Shown: positions 22,787 through 31,382, counted from the first letter of the stretch. The stretch: 35,032 bases of DNA from Rhodospirillales bacterium (GCA_018432935.1 JAHDSF010000029.1:1-35032); one strand, 5' to 3'. The notes: generated by a model not told the origin, from the sequence alone. Numbers and translations are program-made.

Positions 22787-24010
22787 TCAGATCTTCACCA
22801 GCATCGCGGTCACGTACATGATAGCGAGCCCCGCCGCGAAGCCGCCGATCGCCGGGGACGACAGCCACACCGCGCCGCCTCCTTCATGCCTGGTCGCCAG
22901 GTAGGTGCCGACTTCGACGATCACCTGCAGGATCGCTCCCGCTCCGACCGCGAAAGCCAGCGCAGTCCACTGCAGGCCGTAGGCGAGGCTGCCGAGCCAG
23001 AGGCCGAACACCGCCGGCGCGCCCGCCAGCAACGCGAGGCCGGCAAACACGATGAGTGAGGGGCGCCGTTCGGCCAAGGGAGCCGCGATGCCGATCCCTT
23101 CGGTGACGTTGTGGAGCGCGAAGCCCAGGACCAGGAAAGTCCCCAGCCCCGCTGCGCCGGCCGTAAAGGCGGCGCCGATCGCCATTCCCTCCCCCAGATT
23201 GTGGAGGCCGATGCCCAGCGCGATGTAGGTGGCCAGGACCAGCCCGGTCGGCGCTCCGCCTCGTCGTCCAATCGCGAAGAGGACGAGAAAGCTCAGCGCC
23301 GCCACGAGCACGACCATCGCCGTCCCCTGGAAGGCCGGCGCCGAGCGGCCGCCGGTTTCAAAGGCCTCGGCCAGGGTGTCGACGAGCAGGAATCCGAGGA
23401 GGCCGATGGTCATCGCCAGGACGAAATCCATTCCTCGTCGCCCGGTGCCGCGGATAAGGGGGTAAAAGGCGAGGCCGATCACGACCGGCACAATGCCGAC
23501 AAAGGCCCCGAGCGGAACCTGGGCAAGCATGGGCCGCAAACCGCCCGGAGGGCTGGCGACGGCTACCGGGATCTCGAAGGTGAAGGCGGCGCCCGTGCTG
23601 GTCACCGCCTTGACGACATGGGTCTCCCCGTGGACCCAGGGATAGGGGATGTCCAGCCATGCCGCCGCGAGCCGCGGGAGGGGACCCGGCGGATTCTGGA
23701 CAAACCTCCAGTAGGCGTCGTCGACCTGGACCTGGGCGATCACCACCGGTTCCGATCCTCCCGCGCGGATCTTCAGGTGAATGCCGTCACTGTCGAGAAC
23801 CGTCCTTTCGACCGTCAGGTTCTCGATCGGCGGCGCCCCATTGTTGAACGGGGAAAGCGGGTCGGCGATCACGAGCCAAGCGATCGCGAGGCCAAGGCCC
23901 ACGACGGGTAAGGCGAGCCAGAGAAGACGACGCCCGGCCTCGGAACGGGGGCAACGACGGCTCGGCCGGCAATGCGATCGGCCTCCTTCATGACACGGCC
24001 TCGACGACAT
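22787..24010 (-). CDS. ZIP-family metal transporter with N-terminal extracytoplasmic domain
   Basis: As called from the ATG at 24010 the protein has 407 residues. TM1 lies near 29-49, followed by an extracytoplasmic domain of about 115 residues and then a ZIP core of about eight helices. The ZIP signature appears twice: HNLGEG at 270-275 and HNVTEG at 300-305, the metal-binding M2 sites of Zn/Fe/Mn importers. The start is uncertain: no good RBS precedes 24010. A better-placed ATG at 23991 overlaps the oxidase stop (ATGA) but is in another frame that ends after 40 residues. One extra base in the five-G run at 23947-23951 would join it to the ZIP frame. It follows the multicopper oxidase gene and is probably co-transcribed. 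Confidence 0.8.
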   Translation of the reverse strand: MSSRPCHEGGRSHCRPSRRCPRSEAGRRLLWLALPVVGLGLAIAWLVIADPLSPFNNGAPPIENLTVERTVLDSDGIHLKIRAGGSEPVVIAQVQVDDAYWRFVQNPPGPLPRLAAAWLDIPYPWVHGETHVVKAVTSTGAAFTFEIPVAVASPPGGLRPMLAQVPLGAFVGIVPVVIGLAFYPLIRGTGRRGMDFVLAMTIGLLGFLLVDTLAEAFETGGRSAPAFQGTAMVVLVAALSFLVLFAIGRRGGAPTGLVLATYIALGIGLHNLGEGMAIGAAFTAGAAGLGTFLVLGFALHNVTEGIGIAAPLAERRPSLIVFAGLALLAGAPAVFGLWLGSLAYGLQWTALAFAVGAGAILQVIVEVGTYLATRHEGGGAVWLSSPAIGGFAAGLAIMYVTAMLVKI

Positions 24011-25106
24011 CGAACATTCCCATCCAGCCAAGCTCCGCGAACTCGGATTGATGGGCGTGAAACATGTATTGTCCAAGCTCGTGCTCCCCATACGAGAACT
24101 CGATGATCCCTCGCTGACCCTGGCACTGCATGATGGTGTCGACGGTCCTTAGGGTGGGAGCGAGCGTTGTCCCGTGATCGAAGTAGTCGAAGAAATTCGC
24201 GTGCAGGTGGAACGAATTGATGAGATCGAACTCGAGAACGTTGACGAGATAGATCCGCACCGGCCGCCCCCGTTCGATCGAGATGGGATGGCGCATGAAA
24301 TGGTGCGGGACGGTGTTGACGGCGTAGACCTCGTTCTCGGAATCGAAGTTCGTGTCGAATCCGTTCATCACCATGACGAACTCCTGCCAGCGGCGGTTCT
24401 CGGCGCTTCCGAGCAGCCGGGAACGGGCAACCGGTTCTTGCTCGGGATGGCGCGAGGGATCGGGGTCGACGATGAAGGCCCCGTACATCCCCTTGTGGAT
24501 GTGGCGCTTCAGCGGCTGGGCATGGCAGTGATAGAGATGGCAGCCGAACGGCAGGGCGTCGAACTCGTAGATGAACTCCTCGCCCGGCATCGCCTGGCCC
24601 TGGCCCGGCACGCCGTCCATACGGGCAGAATGGATGCCGTGAAAGTGCATCGTGTGCGGGTGAGAGCCGTAGTTCCGGAACACGATGCGCAGGCGGTCAC
24701 CTTCGGTCGCGCGCAACGTCGGCCCCGGCACCCGTCCGTTGAACGTCCATGCCGGGAACGAAACGCCGGGAGCGACCTCGATCGCCTTGTCCTCGGCAGT
24801 GATCTCGAAGCTCCTCAGGGTGCGGCCGTCCGGCAGGGTGGAGACGGCGCCCGTATCCCAGTCGCTGAGAAGCTTGGAGGGGTCGAACCCATTCCTCGCG
24901 AGATCGACGTCGCCCACGGTGATCATATTGCCGTGGGTGCTGTGATCGCCCGCGTCATGACCCCCATCGTGAGCGGTGGGGTGGGGAACCGTCTGCCCCT
25001 GGGCCGCATGGCGTGCTGCCGAGCCGACAAGGGCGGTGCCTCCGGCAAGGATGCTTCCCGACACAAGCGAACGCCGGCTCAGCCGAGACCCAAACCATCC
25101 GCCCAT
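23988..25106 (-). CDS. Tat-exported multicopper oxidase
   Basis: The 372-residue enzyme has a Tat-like leader (LSRRSLVSGSILAGGTALVGSA, twin Arg at 11-12) and a His/Asp-rich mature N-terminus (HPTAHDGGHDAGDHSTHG). Copper ligands are visible: MHFHGIH (H154, H156), HLYHCHAQPLKRHIHKGM (H193, C194, H195, H202 or H204, M207), HLHANFFDY (H300, H302) and HAHQSEF (H350, H352). The type 1 Cys is in the first cupredoxin domain and the second domain lacks one, as in short two-domain oxidases and nitrite reductases. The trinuclear-site HxH set is complete, so O2-reducing oxidase activity is expected. Substrate could be Cu(I), Fe(II) or Mn(II); the ZIP neighbour and the Fur-like palindrome favour an uptake role (inference). 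Confidence 0.9.
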   Translation of the reverse strand: MGGWFGSRLSRRSLVSGSILAGGTALVGSAARHAAQGQTVPHPTAHDGGHDAGDHSTHGNMITVGDVDLARNGFDPSKLLSDWDTGAVSTLPDGRTLRSFEITAEDKAIEVAPGVSFPAWTFNGRVPGPTLRATEGDRLRIVFRNYGSHPHTMHFHGIHSARMDGVPGQGQAMPGEEFIYEFDALPFGCHLYHCHAQPLKRHIHKGMYGAFIVDPDPSRHPEQEPVARSRLLGSAENRRWQEFVMVMNGFDTNFDSENEVYAVNTVPHHFMRHPISIERGRPVRIYLVNVLEFDLINSFHLHANFFDYFDHGTTLAPTLRTVDTIMQCQGQRGIIEFSYGEHELGQYMFHAHQSEFAELGWMGMFDVVEAVS

Positions 25107-25112
25107 CGTCCG

Positions 25113-25145
25113 CCTATATGCAAGTGCATCGCATTCGCATATAGG
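25113..25145 (-). promoter_or_regulatory. 33-bp palindrome overlapping the oxidase leader, Fur-family-like
   Basis: Arms 25113-25127 and 25131-25145 match at 13 of 15 positions around the centre ATC. The core has the form TGC-RAR-TGC-N3-GCA-YTY-GCA (25119-25139), flanked by perfect CCTATA and TATAGG. TGCAA/TTGCA-rich dyads are typical Fur/Mur-type operators in alphaproteobacteria; this assignment is from pattern only. The palindrome ends seven bases before the oxidase ATG, so it also contains part of the RBS (AGGCGG). Confidence 0.6.
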
Positions 25146-25179
25146 AAGAGCTTCTCTTTCCCGCCAGTGTCTGGACGGG

Positions 25180-25258
25180 AAAGTGGCCCCGATGGGACAC
25201 GGTGCCGATCAAACCCAGGTTCTGCTCGACCAGCACGATCGTGACGCCCGTCGCCGAC
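25180..25258 (-). pseudogene. Fragment resembling LivF-type ABC ATPase C-terminus
   Basis: On the minus strand the peptide VTIVLVEQNLGLIGTVSHRGH resembles the end of branched-chain amino-acid ABC ATPases (TVLLVEQNL followed by an ADRGYV-like segment). Nothing of the nucleotide-binding Walker A or signature region is present. It is directly fused, in frame, to the UxaA fragment upstream. This is a short remnant and the match is from memory. Confidence 0.4.
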
Positions 25259-25870
25259 AGCCCCTGGGTGGTGTCCGAACTGCCGCACTTCATGCCGATC
25301 ACGAGGTCGGACAGGCTGCAGGCTGGGGCTTAAGCTTCGACGCCTCGGCCACCATGTCCTGCACGATCAGCACCCCTTCCGCCCGGGTACGCGCCGCCCC
25401 GCCCACCTCCTGTAGGCCGATCACCTCGACCCGCTTGCCGCCGGCGCGGATCCCTTCCGCGACCTCGGCGATCGCCGTGCTCTCGCAGCCCAGGCTGACC
25501 AGCAACACCGAGGCCAGGTTGGGGTTGCGCCCGAGCCCGACCAGCACCTCGTTCACCGCTTGATGTCCAGCGGGGTCTGGCAGCAACCCTGGTGATGGGT
25601 GAAGCTGACTGCGCCGTCGACCTGCCGGGCGATGTCCTCCGCCACTTCGTTGGCGCAGACCACCGTCGACAGCACGCCCACGTAGTTGCGCGTCCCGACG
25701 CAGCCGTCCGCCCGGCGGTAGCCCTGGCAGTCCATGACCCGACCCTTTCCCGTTGCCGTTTCCGCCGAGGCCGTCAGGCGAGGTCGCCGCGGCCGCGCAG
25801 GCTTTCGATGTTGTGGACGTGGGCGTGCTCCCCGGCGCCGATCGAGCCGCCGCCCATCGAGGTGCGGAGC
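25255..25870 (-). pseudogene. Broken UxaA-family (altronate/galactarate dehydratase-like) gene pieces
   Basis: In minus-strand order I see a SAF-like piece (SIGAGEHAHVHNIESLRGRGDL) ending in a stop near 25774. A core piece follows from the ATG at 25735 (MDCQGYRRADGCVGTRNYV, VVCANEVAEDIARQV, HHQGCCQTPLDIKR), then a stop near 25553. After a frame change come NEVLVGLGRNPNLASVLLVSLGCES and VEVIGLQEVGGAARTRAEGV, and after another frame change LSDLVIGMKCGSSD. These are consecutive blocks of the UxaA/GarD family, which dehydrates sugar acids, but at least two frameshifts and a missing C-terminal half make it non-functional. The SAF piece is joined to an RHS fragment on one side and the core to an ABC ATPase fragment on the other. 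Confidence 0.7.
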
Positions 25871-26165
25871 TCGGCCCGGGCGCCGTTGATGGGATCGTTG
25901 TAGTAGCGTTTGGCGTCGGCCGCGCCGGTCTGCAGGATCCGCTGGTGCTCGGCGTCGTGGGCGAACACCAGGGTCTGCGCGCTGCGCGCGATGCTGGCCG
26001 GCATGTCGAACGCCGTCCACACCAGGCTGCGGTTGTCACCCGACGTCATGTTGCCGTTGGCGTCGTAGCTTTAGACCTTGGGCGGGAGCACGCCGGTGAT
26101 CGAGGAGACCGCATGCGGCTGAACGCTGCCTTGGCCGGGGAGCGGATAGCTGTATGAGCCGACGT
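25870..26165 (-). pseudogene. RHS/YD-repeat protein fragment
   Basis: Minus-strand translation gives SYSYPLPGQGSVQPHAVSSITG, then an in-frame TAA (26073-26071), then SYDANGNMTSGDNRSLVWTAFDMPASI, LVFAHDAEHQRILQTG and KRYYNDPINGARAEL. YDANGNMT and the NDPI block are classic YD-repeat/RHS core sequences found in large secreted toxins. Only about 95 residues remain, with no start, secretion or toxin part. It runs without a break into the UxaA SAF fragment, indicating a deletion or recombination junction near 25870. Confidence 0.7.
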
Positions 26166-26195
26166 CGGACTTGAAGAAAATGTTGCCCCCGACAT

Positions 26196-26660
26196 CGCAC
26201 TGCTTTTCGGACGCACGGCGGCCGGAGCTGATTGAGCACGAGGTGGCGACGCTGGTCGGCCAGCGGGTGTTCGGGATCGCCGCGCTTGGCTACGAGGACC
26301 TCAACGACCATGACGAACTGCGCCACGATGCCGTCATGGCGATCCTCGCTGGGAAGCTCGAAGCCAAGCGCGGCGACCGCGCACCGCTGGCCGGCAAGAG
26401 CACTCTGAACCGGCTCGAGCTGAGCCGTCCGAGGGCTTCCCGCTACCACAAGATCGCCCACGATGAGGCGGCGATCGCGCGCCATGGCCGCCAACCAGCT
26501 ACGCCTGTGGTTCGCCTCGCCTACGTGTTGCTCTGCGCCCTGCGCCGCATCGCCTCGCCCACACCCAGTTCGCCGACGCCACCCGCGGCACCATCCGCCT
26601 CAAGCTCCTCAAGATCGGCGCCCTCGTGAAAACTCGGTGCGGCGCATCAATGTCCATTGA
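26196..26660 (+). pseudogene. IS1380-type transposase remnant (C-terminal part, frameshifted)
   Basis: Plus-strand frames read ARRPELIEHEVATLVGQRVFGIAALGYEDLNDHDELR, then LAGKLEAKRGDRAPLAGKSTLNRLE, then in other frames MAANQLRLWFAS, AYVLLCALRRI, LAHTQFADATRGTIRLKLLKIGALVK and SVRRINVH. In this order they match IS1380-family transposases. At least three frameshifts and loss of the N-terminal part mean it is inactive. It abuts the RHS fragment on its left. No terminal inverted repeats were found. Confidence 0.72.
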
Positions 26661-26827
26661 CGAGACGACCTGGCCCCGAACCACCTGGTTCCTCGTGCAC
26701 GCGAGCCTGCGACGTGCGCATCCTGGAATCGGCGTATCAGAAAAAGAGGCATTGCTGCGGAATTCCTGCCGTTCCGTTCCCATCTCAGAATCGTCCGACT
26801 AGGTTAACAGTCCTGTGGGATAGTCTG

Positions 26828-28993
26828 ATGAAGAACGATCGACAAATGCGGAGGGCTTCGAGGAACCCAGCCCGAATCGCGGCCGCGGCTGTCGCGAGTA
26901 AGCAGAGCGCAAGCGAGGCGCGTCTCCTGGACGAACTCTCCGACGCGAGACTTCTGCACAGGATTAGCACCGAGTTAATCCAGGAAAAGCGGCCGGAAGC
27001 TCTCTACCAACAGATCGTCGCAGCAGCCGCACAGTTGATGCGGTCCGATGCCGCCACAATCCAGGAGTATATGACCGACAGCAAGAATCTAAGGCTGCTC
27101 GCCCATGTCGGTCTCCAGTCAACCGCGATTGCTCGTTGGAGGAGAGTGCCGGCAGGGGCGGAGCGCAACTGCGGAGCGTTTCTAGATTTGGGCACCAGGA
27201 CCGTGATTGCGGATCTCGAGACCTGCGATTTTCTGGCTGGAACGCAGATACTCTCCGAGTACCGTAAACTTGGGATCCGGGCAGTTCAGAGGACGCCGCT
27301 GGTGTCCCGTGGAGGGCAAGCGATCGGGCTGATCTCGACTTACTGGCATGAGCGGCACGAGCCCTCCGAAGCAGACCTGAGCCTGTTGGACGTTCTGTCG
27401 CGGCAGGCTGCCGACCTGATCGAGCGCGCTCAGGTTCACCAGGCGTTGCGGGCAAACGAGGAGCGTTGGCGCCGAGTTCTGGACACGGACGCCATCGGGG
27501 TCCTGGTTTTCGACCGTGCCGGGATCCTGATCGACGCCAACAAGGCCTTCCTGCAGGCGACCGGCTATTCGCGTGCAGATCTGGCGCGGAGAAGACTGAG
27601 TTGGCGCTCCATGACCCCTCCGGAATGGCTCGACGAGAGCGAACACCAGTTTGCTAAGCTTGCGAGGAGCGGCCGCATCGGCCCCTACGAGAAGGAGTAC
27701 TTGTGCAGGAACGGCAGGAAGATCTGGCTGATGTTTGCTGGGCGAAGCCTCGCCGACGGGAGCGTGGTCGAGTACTGCATCGACATCACGGCGCGGAAGC
27801 GGGCGGAAGACGCCTTGCGAGAAAGCGAGGAGCGATTCCGCCAGTTTGCCGAGGCGTCGACTGACGTCCTTTGGATCGCTGATGCTCGTGAAAGAAGACT
27901 GGAGTACGTCAGTCCGGCGTACGAGGCGATCTGGGGCGAGCCGCCGGACCACGCAGTGGGAAACATTGAAAGGTGGGCGGAGATCGTCCACCCTGAAGAC
28001 CGCCCGCGTGCTTCCGAAGGCAGGATCAGACTGCTCTCAGAGGGGAGGCTTACGCAAGAGTACCGGATCGTGCGGCCGGTAGATGGCGAGGTCCGCTGGA
28101 TCCGCGATACAAGCTTCGCGATTCGCGACGAGAGCGGCGTGATCATACGCCTCGCTGGTATCGCCCACGACGTGACCTCGGAAAAGAGGTCTGCCGCAGC
28201 ACTCCGGGATGCGAGGCTTGAGGCCGAACGGGCCAACCAGGCGAAGAGTGAGTTCCTTGCGAAGATGTCGCACGACATGCGGACGCCCCTAAACGGCATC
28301 ATTGGAATGTCCGAGCTTGCTCTCCTGCACGTCAAGAATCCCAAGGTCCGGGAGTATTTGGAACTTGCGAAATCAGCTGCCTGGCGGTTGTCCGATCTGA
28401 TCAGCGACATCCTCGACATTGCCCGGATCGAAGCGGGTCGGATCACGATCGAGCACAAGCCGTTCCGCCTAAGAGAAGAGGTCGAGGCGGCGCTGGCTAC
28501 GTTGAGACCGCTGGCCGAGATTCGAGGGCTCGACCTGAGACTGCGGATTGACCCAGGAGTGCCGCAAGAGGTCACCGGCGATGCAGGGCGCTTGCGGCAG
28601 GTGATCACGAACCTCGTGGGAAACGCCATAAAATTCACGCTTGACGGCGCCGTGGCCCTAAGCGTCCACACCGACCACGAAGTTATCTTTGGTGTTAGCG
28701 ACACGGGCGCAGGAATTCCGGAAGACCAGCTGGCAAGGATTTTCGAGAGCTTCGTTCAGGTCGGAACCACGGCTCATGCAGGGATGGGCGGCACGGGTCT
28801 GGGTTTGGCAATTTCAAAGCAGTTGGTGGAACTGATGGGGGGACGGATCTGGGTCGAAAGCGTCCTCGGAAAGGGTAGCCACTTTTCCTTTTCGCTCCCG
28901 CTCGACAGAGCGGCCGAAAGTGAGTCATCCCCGACGCCGTCGAGCGCTGATCCCAGACTGCTGGACGGGAGAGTGGACCCGGATGGTCGATAA
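26828..28993 (+). CDS. GAF-PAS-PAS sensor histidine kinase, probably cytoplasmic
   Basis: The 721-residue protein starts at the ATG at 26828. A frame extension upstream enters the transposase debris and is rejected. It has no membrane segment. Domains: GAF (about 40-198), PAS (205-325, ending ITARKRAEDALRESEERF), PAS/PAC (335-455, ending IAHDVTSEKRSA), HisKA with H482 (FLAKMSHDMRTPLNGIIGMSELAL), and HATPase with N-box NLVGNAIKFT, G1 DTGAGIPEDQ and G2 GMGGTGLGLAISKQLVELMGG. It resembles the kinase core of hybrid kinases but has no receiver domain and no regulator next to it, so the phosphate acceptor is unknown. Codon use is less GC-rich than the metal island, which fits a different origin. 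Confidence 0.9.
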   Translation: MKNDRQMRRASRNPARIAAAAVASKQSASEARLLDELSDARLLHRISTELIQEKRPEALYQQIVAAAAQLMRSDAATIQEYMTDSKNLRLLAHVGLQSTAIARWRRVPAGAERNCGAFLDLGTRTVIADLETCDFLAGTQILSEYRKLGIRAVQRTPLVSRGGQAIGLISTYWHERHEPSEADLSLLDVLSRQAADLIERAQVHQALRANEERWRRVLDTDAIGVLVFDRAGILIDANKAFLQATGYSRADLARRRLSWRSMTPPEWLDESEHQFAKLARSGRIGPYEKEYLCRNGRKIWLMFAGRSLADGSVVEYCIDITARKRAEDALRESEERFRQFAEASTDVLWIADARERRLEYVSPAYEAIWGEPPDHAVGNIERWAEIVHPEDRPRASEGRIRLLSEGRLTQEYRIVRPVDGEVRWIRDTSFAIRDESGVIIRLAGIAHDVTSEKRSAAALRDARLEAERANQAKSEFLAKMSHDMRTPLNGIIGMSELALLHVKNPKVREYLELAKSAAWRLSDLISDILDIARIEAGRITIEHKPFRLREEVEAALATLRPLAEIRGLDLRLRIDPGVPQEVTGDAGRLRQVITNLVGNAIKFTLDGAVALSVHTDHEVIFGVSDTGAGIPEDQLARIFESFVQVGTTAHAGMGGTGLGLAISKQLVELMGGRIWVESVLGKGSHFSFSLPLDRAAESESSPTPSSADPRLLDGRVDPDGR

Positions 28994-29159
28994 CCGACGA
29001 GCAGTAGGCCGTTCAGCAGACGCATCCAGTGTCTGGCCCGGAACGACGGACCGAAGTCTTCGCGCCGCGGGCTGATAACACCTCTCTCCCTCACCGCTCC
29101 TGGGGCGAGAAGGAGCTACGGCTTCGGCGCCATCACCGATTGCCGCCAAATGGTTCGTG

Positions 29160-29312
29160 CCGGCACAGTGATGTGACGGCGGGGCGAAATGTCGCCGGTC
29201 GATTTTGATGCGTCCCGCCTCGATCTTGGCCAGATCCAGAATGTCGTTGATGAGGTCCGCGAGTTGCCAGGCAGCGCCCTTGAAAGCTCGAGGTACTCTC
29301 GCACACCATGTG
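29160..29312 (-). pseudogene. Fragment of a histidine kinase dimerisation domain
   Basis: Minus-strand translation gives HGVREYLELS and, in another frame, GAAWQLADLINDILDLAKIEAGRIKIDRRHF. These match the complete kinase just upstream (KVREYLELAKSAAWRLSDLISDILDIARIEAGRI) but differ at many positions, so this is a remnant of a related gene rather than a recent copy. The H-box and ATPase domain are absent. The rest of the 474-base gap 28994-29467 shows nothing I can assign apart from GGAGG before the next gene. Confidence 0.6.
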
Positions 29313-29467
29313 GCTTCCGGCAGGCAGTTTCTTGAACTCGGGAAGGGGCGACTGGCGGAGGGGTCGGCGTCGCAAGAGCGGCAAACTTTCTAGTCCATTC
29401 CCCTTTCGGGAGGGCGAAGCGCGCGCGATTTCCAAGGGGCTGACGACGCGACCTGACGGAGGACGTC

Positions 29468-31258
29468 ATGCCTTGGGAAAGCATCCAGATTGGCACGGTC
29501 CTGGCTCTCGTCGGGGTCGTCTTCGTCGCGTTCGCTAGAGAGAAGTTGCCGCCCGACCTCGTCGCCCTCATTGCCTTCAGCATTCTCCTGGCGACCGGCA
29601 TTCTCAGCACAAACGAAGCCCTCGCGGTGTTCAGCAACAGCGGACCGATTACCGTCGCCGCAATGTTCGTCCTGAGTGCGGCACTGGAGCGCACCGGCGT
29701 TATCGATCTCGCCGGTCGCGCCGCCGTGAAGGCAGCAGGCGCGTCGGCACGTCGGGCACTGATCGCTATGGTCGGGGGCGCGATGGCGGCCTCCGCATTC
29801 ATCAACAATACGCCTGTCGTGGTTGTCCTGACCCCCGTCGCGATCATGCTGGCGAGGTCCTTCGGGATCGCGCCGAGCCGATTCCTGATCCCGCTGTCGT
29901 TCGCCAGCATCTTCGGCGGCACCACCACACTCATCGGCACGTCGACCAATCTGCTCGTGAACGGCGTAATGACCGGTTACGGGCAACCATCCCTCGGCAT
30001 GTTTGAGATAACCGCACCTGGGGTGTTGGTGGGGCTGGTCGGCATCACCTACATGGCTCTGTTCGGGCGCTGGCTGCTGCCGGATCGCGATCTGCCAGGA
30101 GCACTGCCGGGCGGCAGGCCGGGCCGGGCATTTCTGGCCGAACTCCTGATCCCGCACGACTCGACGCTCGTTGGAAAGACGCTGCCTGAGGCCCGTCTGG
30201 TCGCAAATAAGGGGATTGGCGTGCTCGATGTCATACGCCGGGATCATTCGCTTCGAGACGAGCTTGATCGGCTTACCCTCGCGGGTGGCGACCGGGTGGT
30301 GATCCACAGCTCCGTGGCGAGCGTCATTGGCCTGCGCGATGCCGGTGATCTCTTCTTCGGAACCAGCGCCGGACATCTCGTCGAACCCATTGATGGCCAA
30401 CCTGCCGTCATCATGGAGGGAATTGTCGGGCCGAACTCCCGCCTCGTAGGGTTCAGGCTTAACGACCTCAATTTTCGCCGCCTGTATGGTGTTTACATCC
30501 TGGCAGTGCACCGGCAAGGTGCCGATCTGCGCTCCGACTTCGGCAGCGTTCGGCTGCGCGCCGGCGATACGCTTATGCTCGAAGGGCCGGCCGAGGGCCT
30601 GCGTCGCCTGTTCGACCGACGAGTGTTGGTAAACCTGACAGAGCCCAGCGAACAGCCATTCCGCCGCGACAAGGCGCCCATTGCCGTCGGCGCCGTGGCA
30701 ATGGTCATGATCCTCGCTGCCCTCGAGGTTCTGCCCATTGCCGCCCTGGCGCTGATCGCTGCGACGGCCGTGGTGGCGCTGGGCTGCCTGTCAGCCGAAG
30801 ACGCCTACGGGGCAGTCGAGTGGCGCATCCTTTTCCTGATCTTCGGCACGCTCGGCCTTGGACTGGCGATGGAGAAGACTGGCGCCGCCGCCCTGATTGC
30901 CAATCAACTTGGCGCACTGGTACAGAATTGGGGGCCGCTTGCGGTCCTCGCGGCGGTCTATCTTCTCACATCAGTGCTGAGCGAGCTCATCAGCAACAAT
31001 GCTGCGGCGATCCTGATGACCCCGATCGCGATGGGCTTGGCGGCGCAGACCGGGGCTGATCCAAGGCCTTTCGCGATGGCCGTTCTGTTCGCCGCCAGCG
31101 CCAGTTTCGCGACGCCGATCGGATACCAGGCGAACACGTTCGTCTACAACGCCGGCGGATACCGATTCACGGATTTCCTGCGCATCGGGCTGCCCCTGAA
31201 CCTGCTGAATTGGGGCGCCGCAATCCTCGTCATCCCGGTGTTCTGGCCATTGAGGTGA
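29468..31258 (+). CDS. SLC13/DASS-type permease with two RCK_C (TrkA-C) domains
   Basis: This 596-residue inner-membrane transporter starts at the ATG at 29468 behind GGAGG. The N-terminal half has about five helices (residues 5-205) with AAMFVLSAALERTGV and SAFINNTPVVVVLTPVAIML. The conserved SNT-like substrate loop appears as GGTTTLIGTSTNLLVNG. Two soluble RCK_C-like domains follow (about 215-290 and 300-385), with LVANKGIGVLDVIRR and LRAGDTLMLEGPAEGLRRLF. The C-terminal half repeats the fold, with SELISNNAAAILMTPIAMGLA and FATPIGYQANTFVYNAGGYRF. Substrates of this branch include sulfate, dicarboxylates and other anions; none can be chosen from sequence. It stands alone between remnants. 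Confidence 0.88.
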   Translation: MPWESIQIGTVLALVGVVFVAFAREKLPPDLVALIAFSILLATGILSTNEALAVFSNSGPITVAAMFVLSAALERTGVIDLAGRAAVKAAGASARRALIAMVGGAMAASAFINNTPVVVVLTPVAIMLARSFGIAPSRFLIPLSFASIFGGTTTLIGTSTNLLVNGVMTGYGQPSLGMFEITAPGVLVGLVGITYMALFGRWLLPDRDLPGALPGGRPGRAFLAELLIPHDSTLVGKTLPEARLVANKGIGVLDVIRRDHSLRDELDRLTLAGGDRVVIHSSVASVIGLRDAGDLFFGTSAGHLVEPIDGQPAVIMEGIVGPNSRLVGFRLNDLNFRRLYGVYILAVHRQGADLRSDFGSVRLRAGDTLMLEGPAEGLRRLFDRRVLVNLTEPSEQPFRRDKAPIAVGAVAMVMILAALEVLPIAALALIAATAVVALGCLSAEDAYGAVEWRILFLIFGTLGLGLAMEKTGAAALIANQLGALVQNWGPLAVLAAVYLLTSVLSELISNNAAAILMTPIAMGLAAQTGADPRPFAMAVLFAASASFATPIGYQANTFVYNAGGYRFTDFLRIGLPLNLLNWGAAILVIPVFWPLR

Positions 31259-31382
31259 TCGGCATTTCCGTCCCGCTCAGCGGAGTCGCCGCCGCGGACC
31301 GGTGAAGGCCGCGAAAGGGAGCGCTGCGACCCACGTGCACGCACCGCGCCAACGAGTCTTCCGTCACGAGGATGTTGGACCA

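Noticed and set aside
26196-26660. Intact IS1380 element
   Set aside because: The transposase is split over several frames and lacks its N-terminal part, and no terminal repeats were found.
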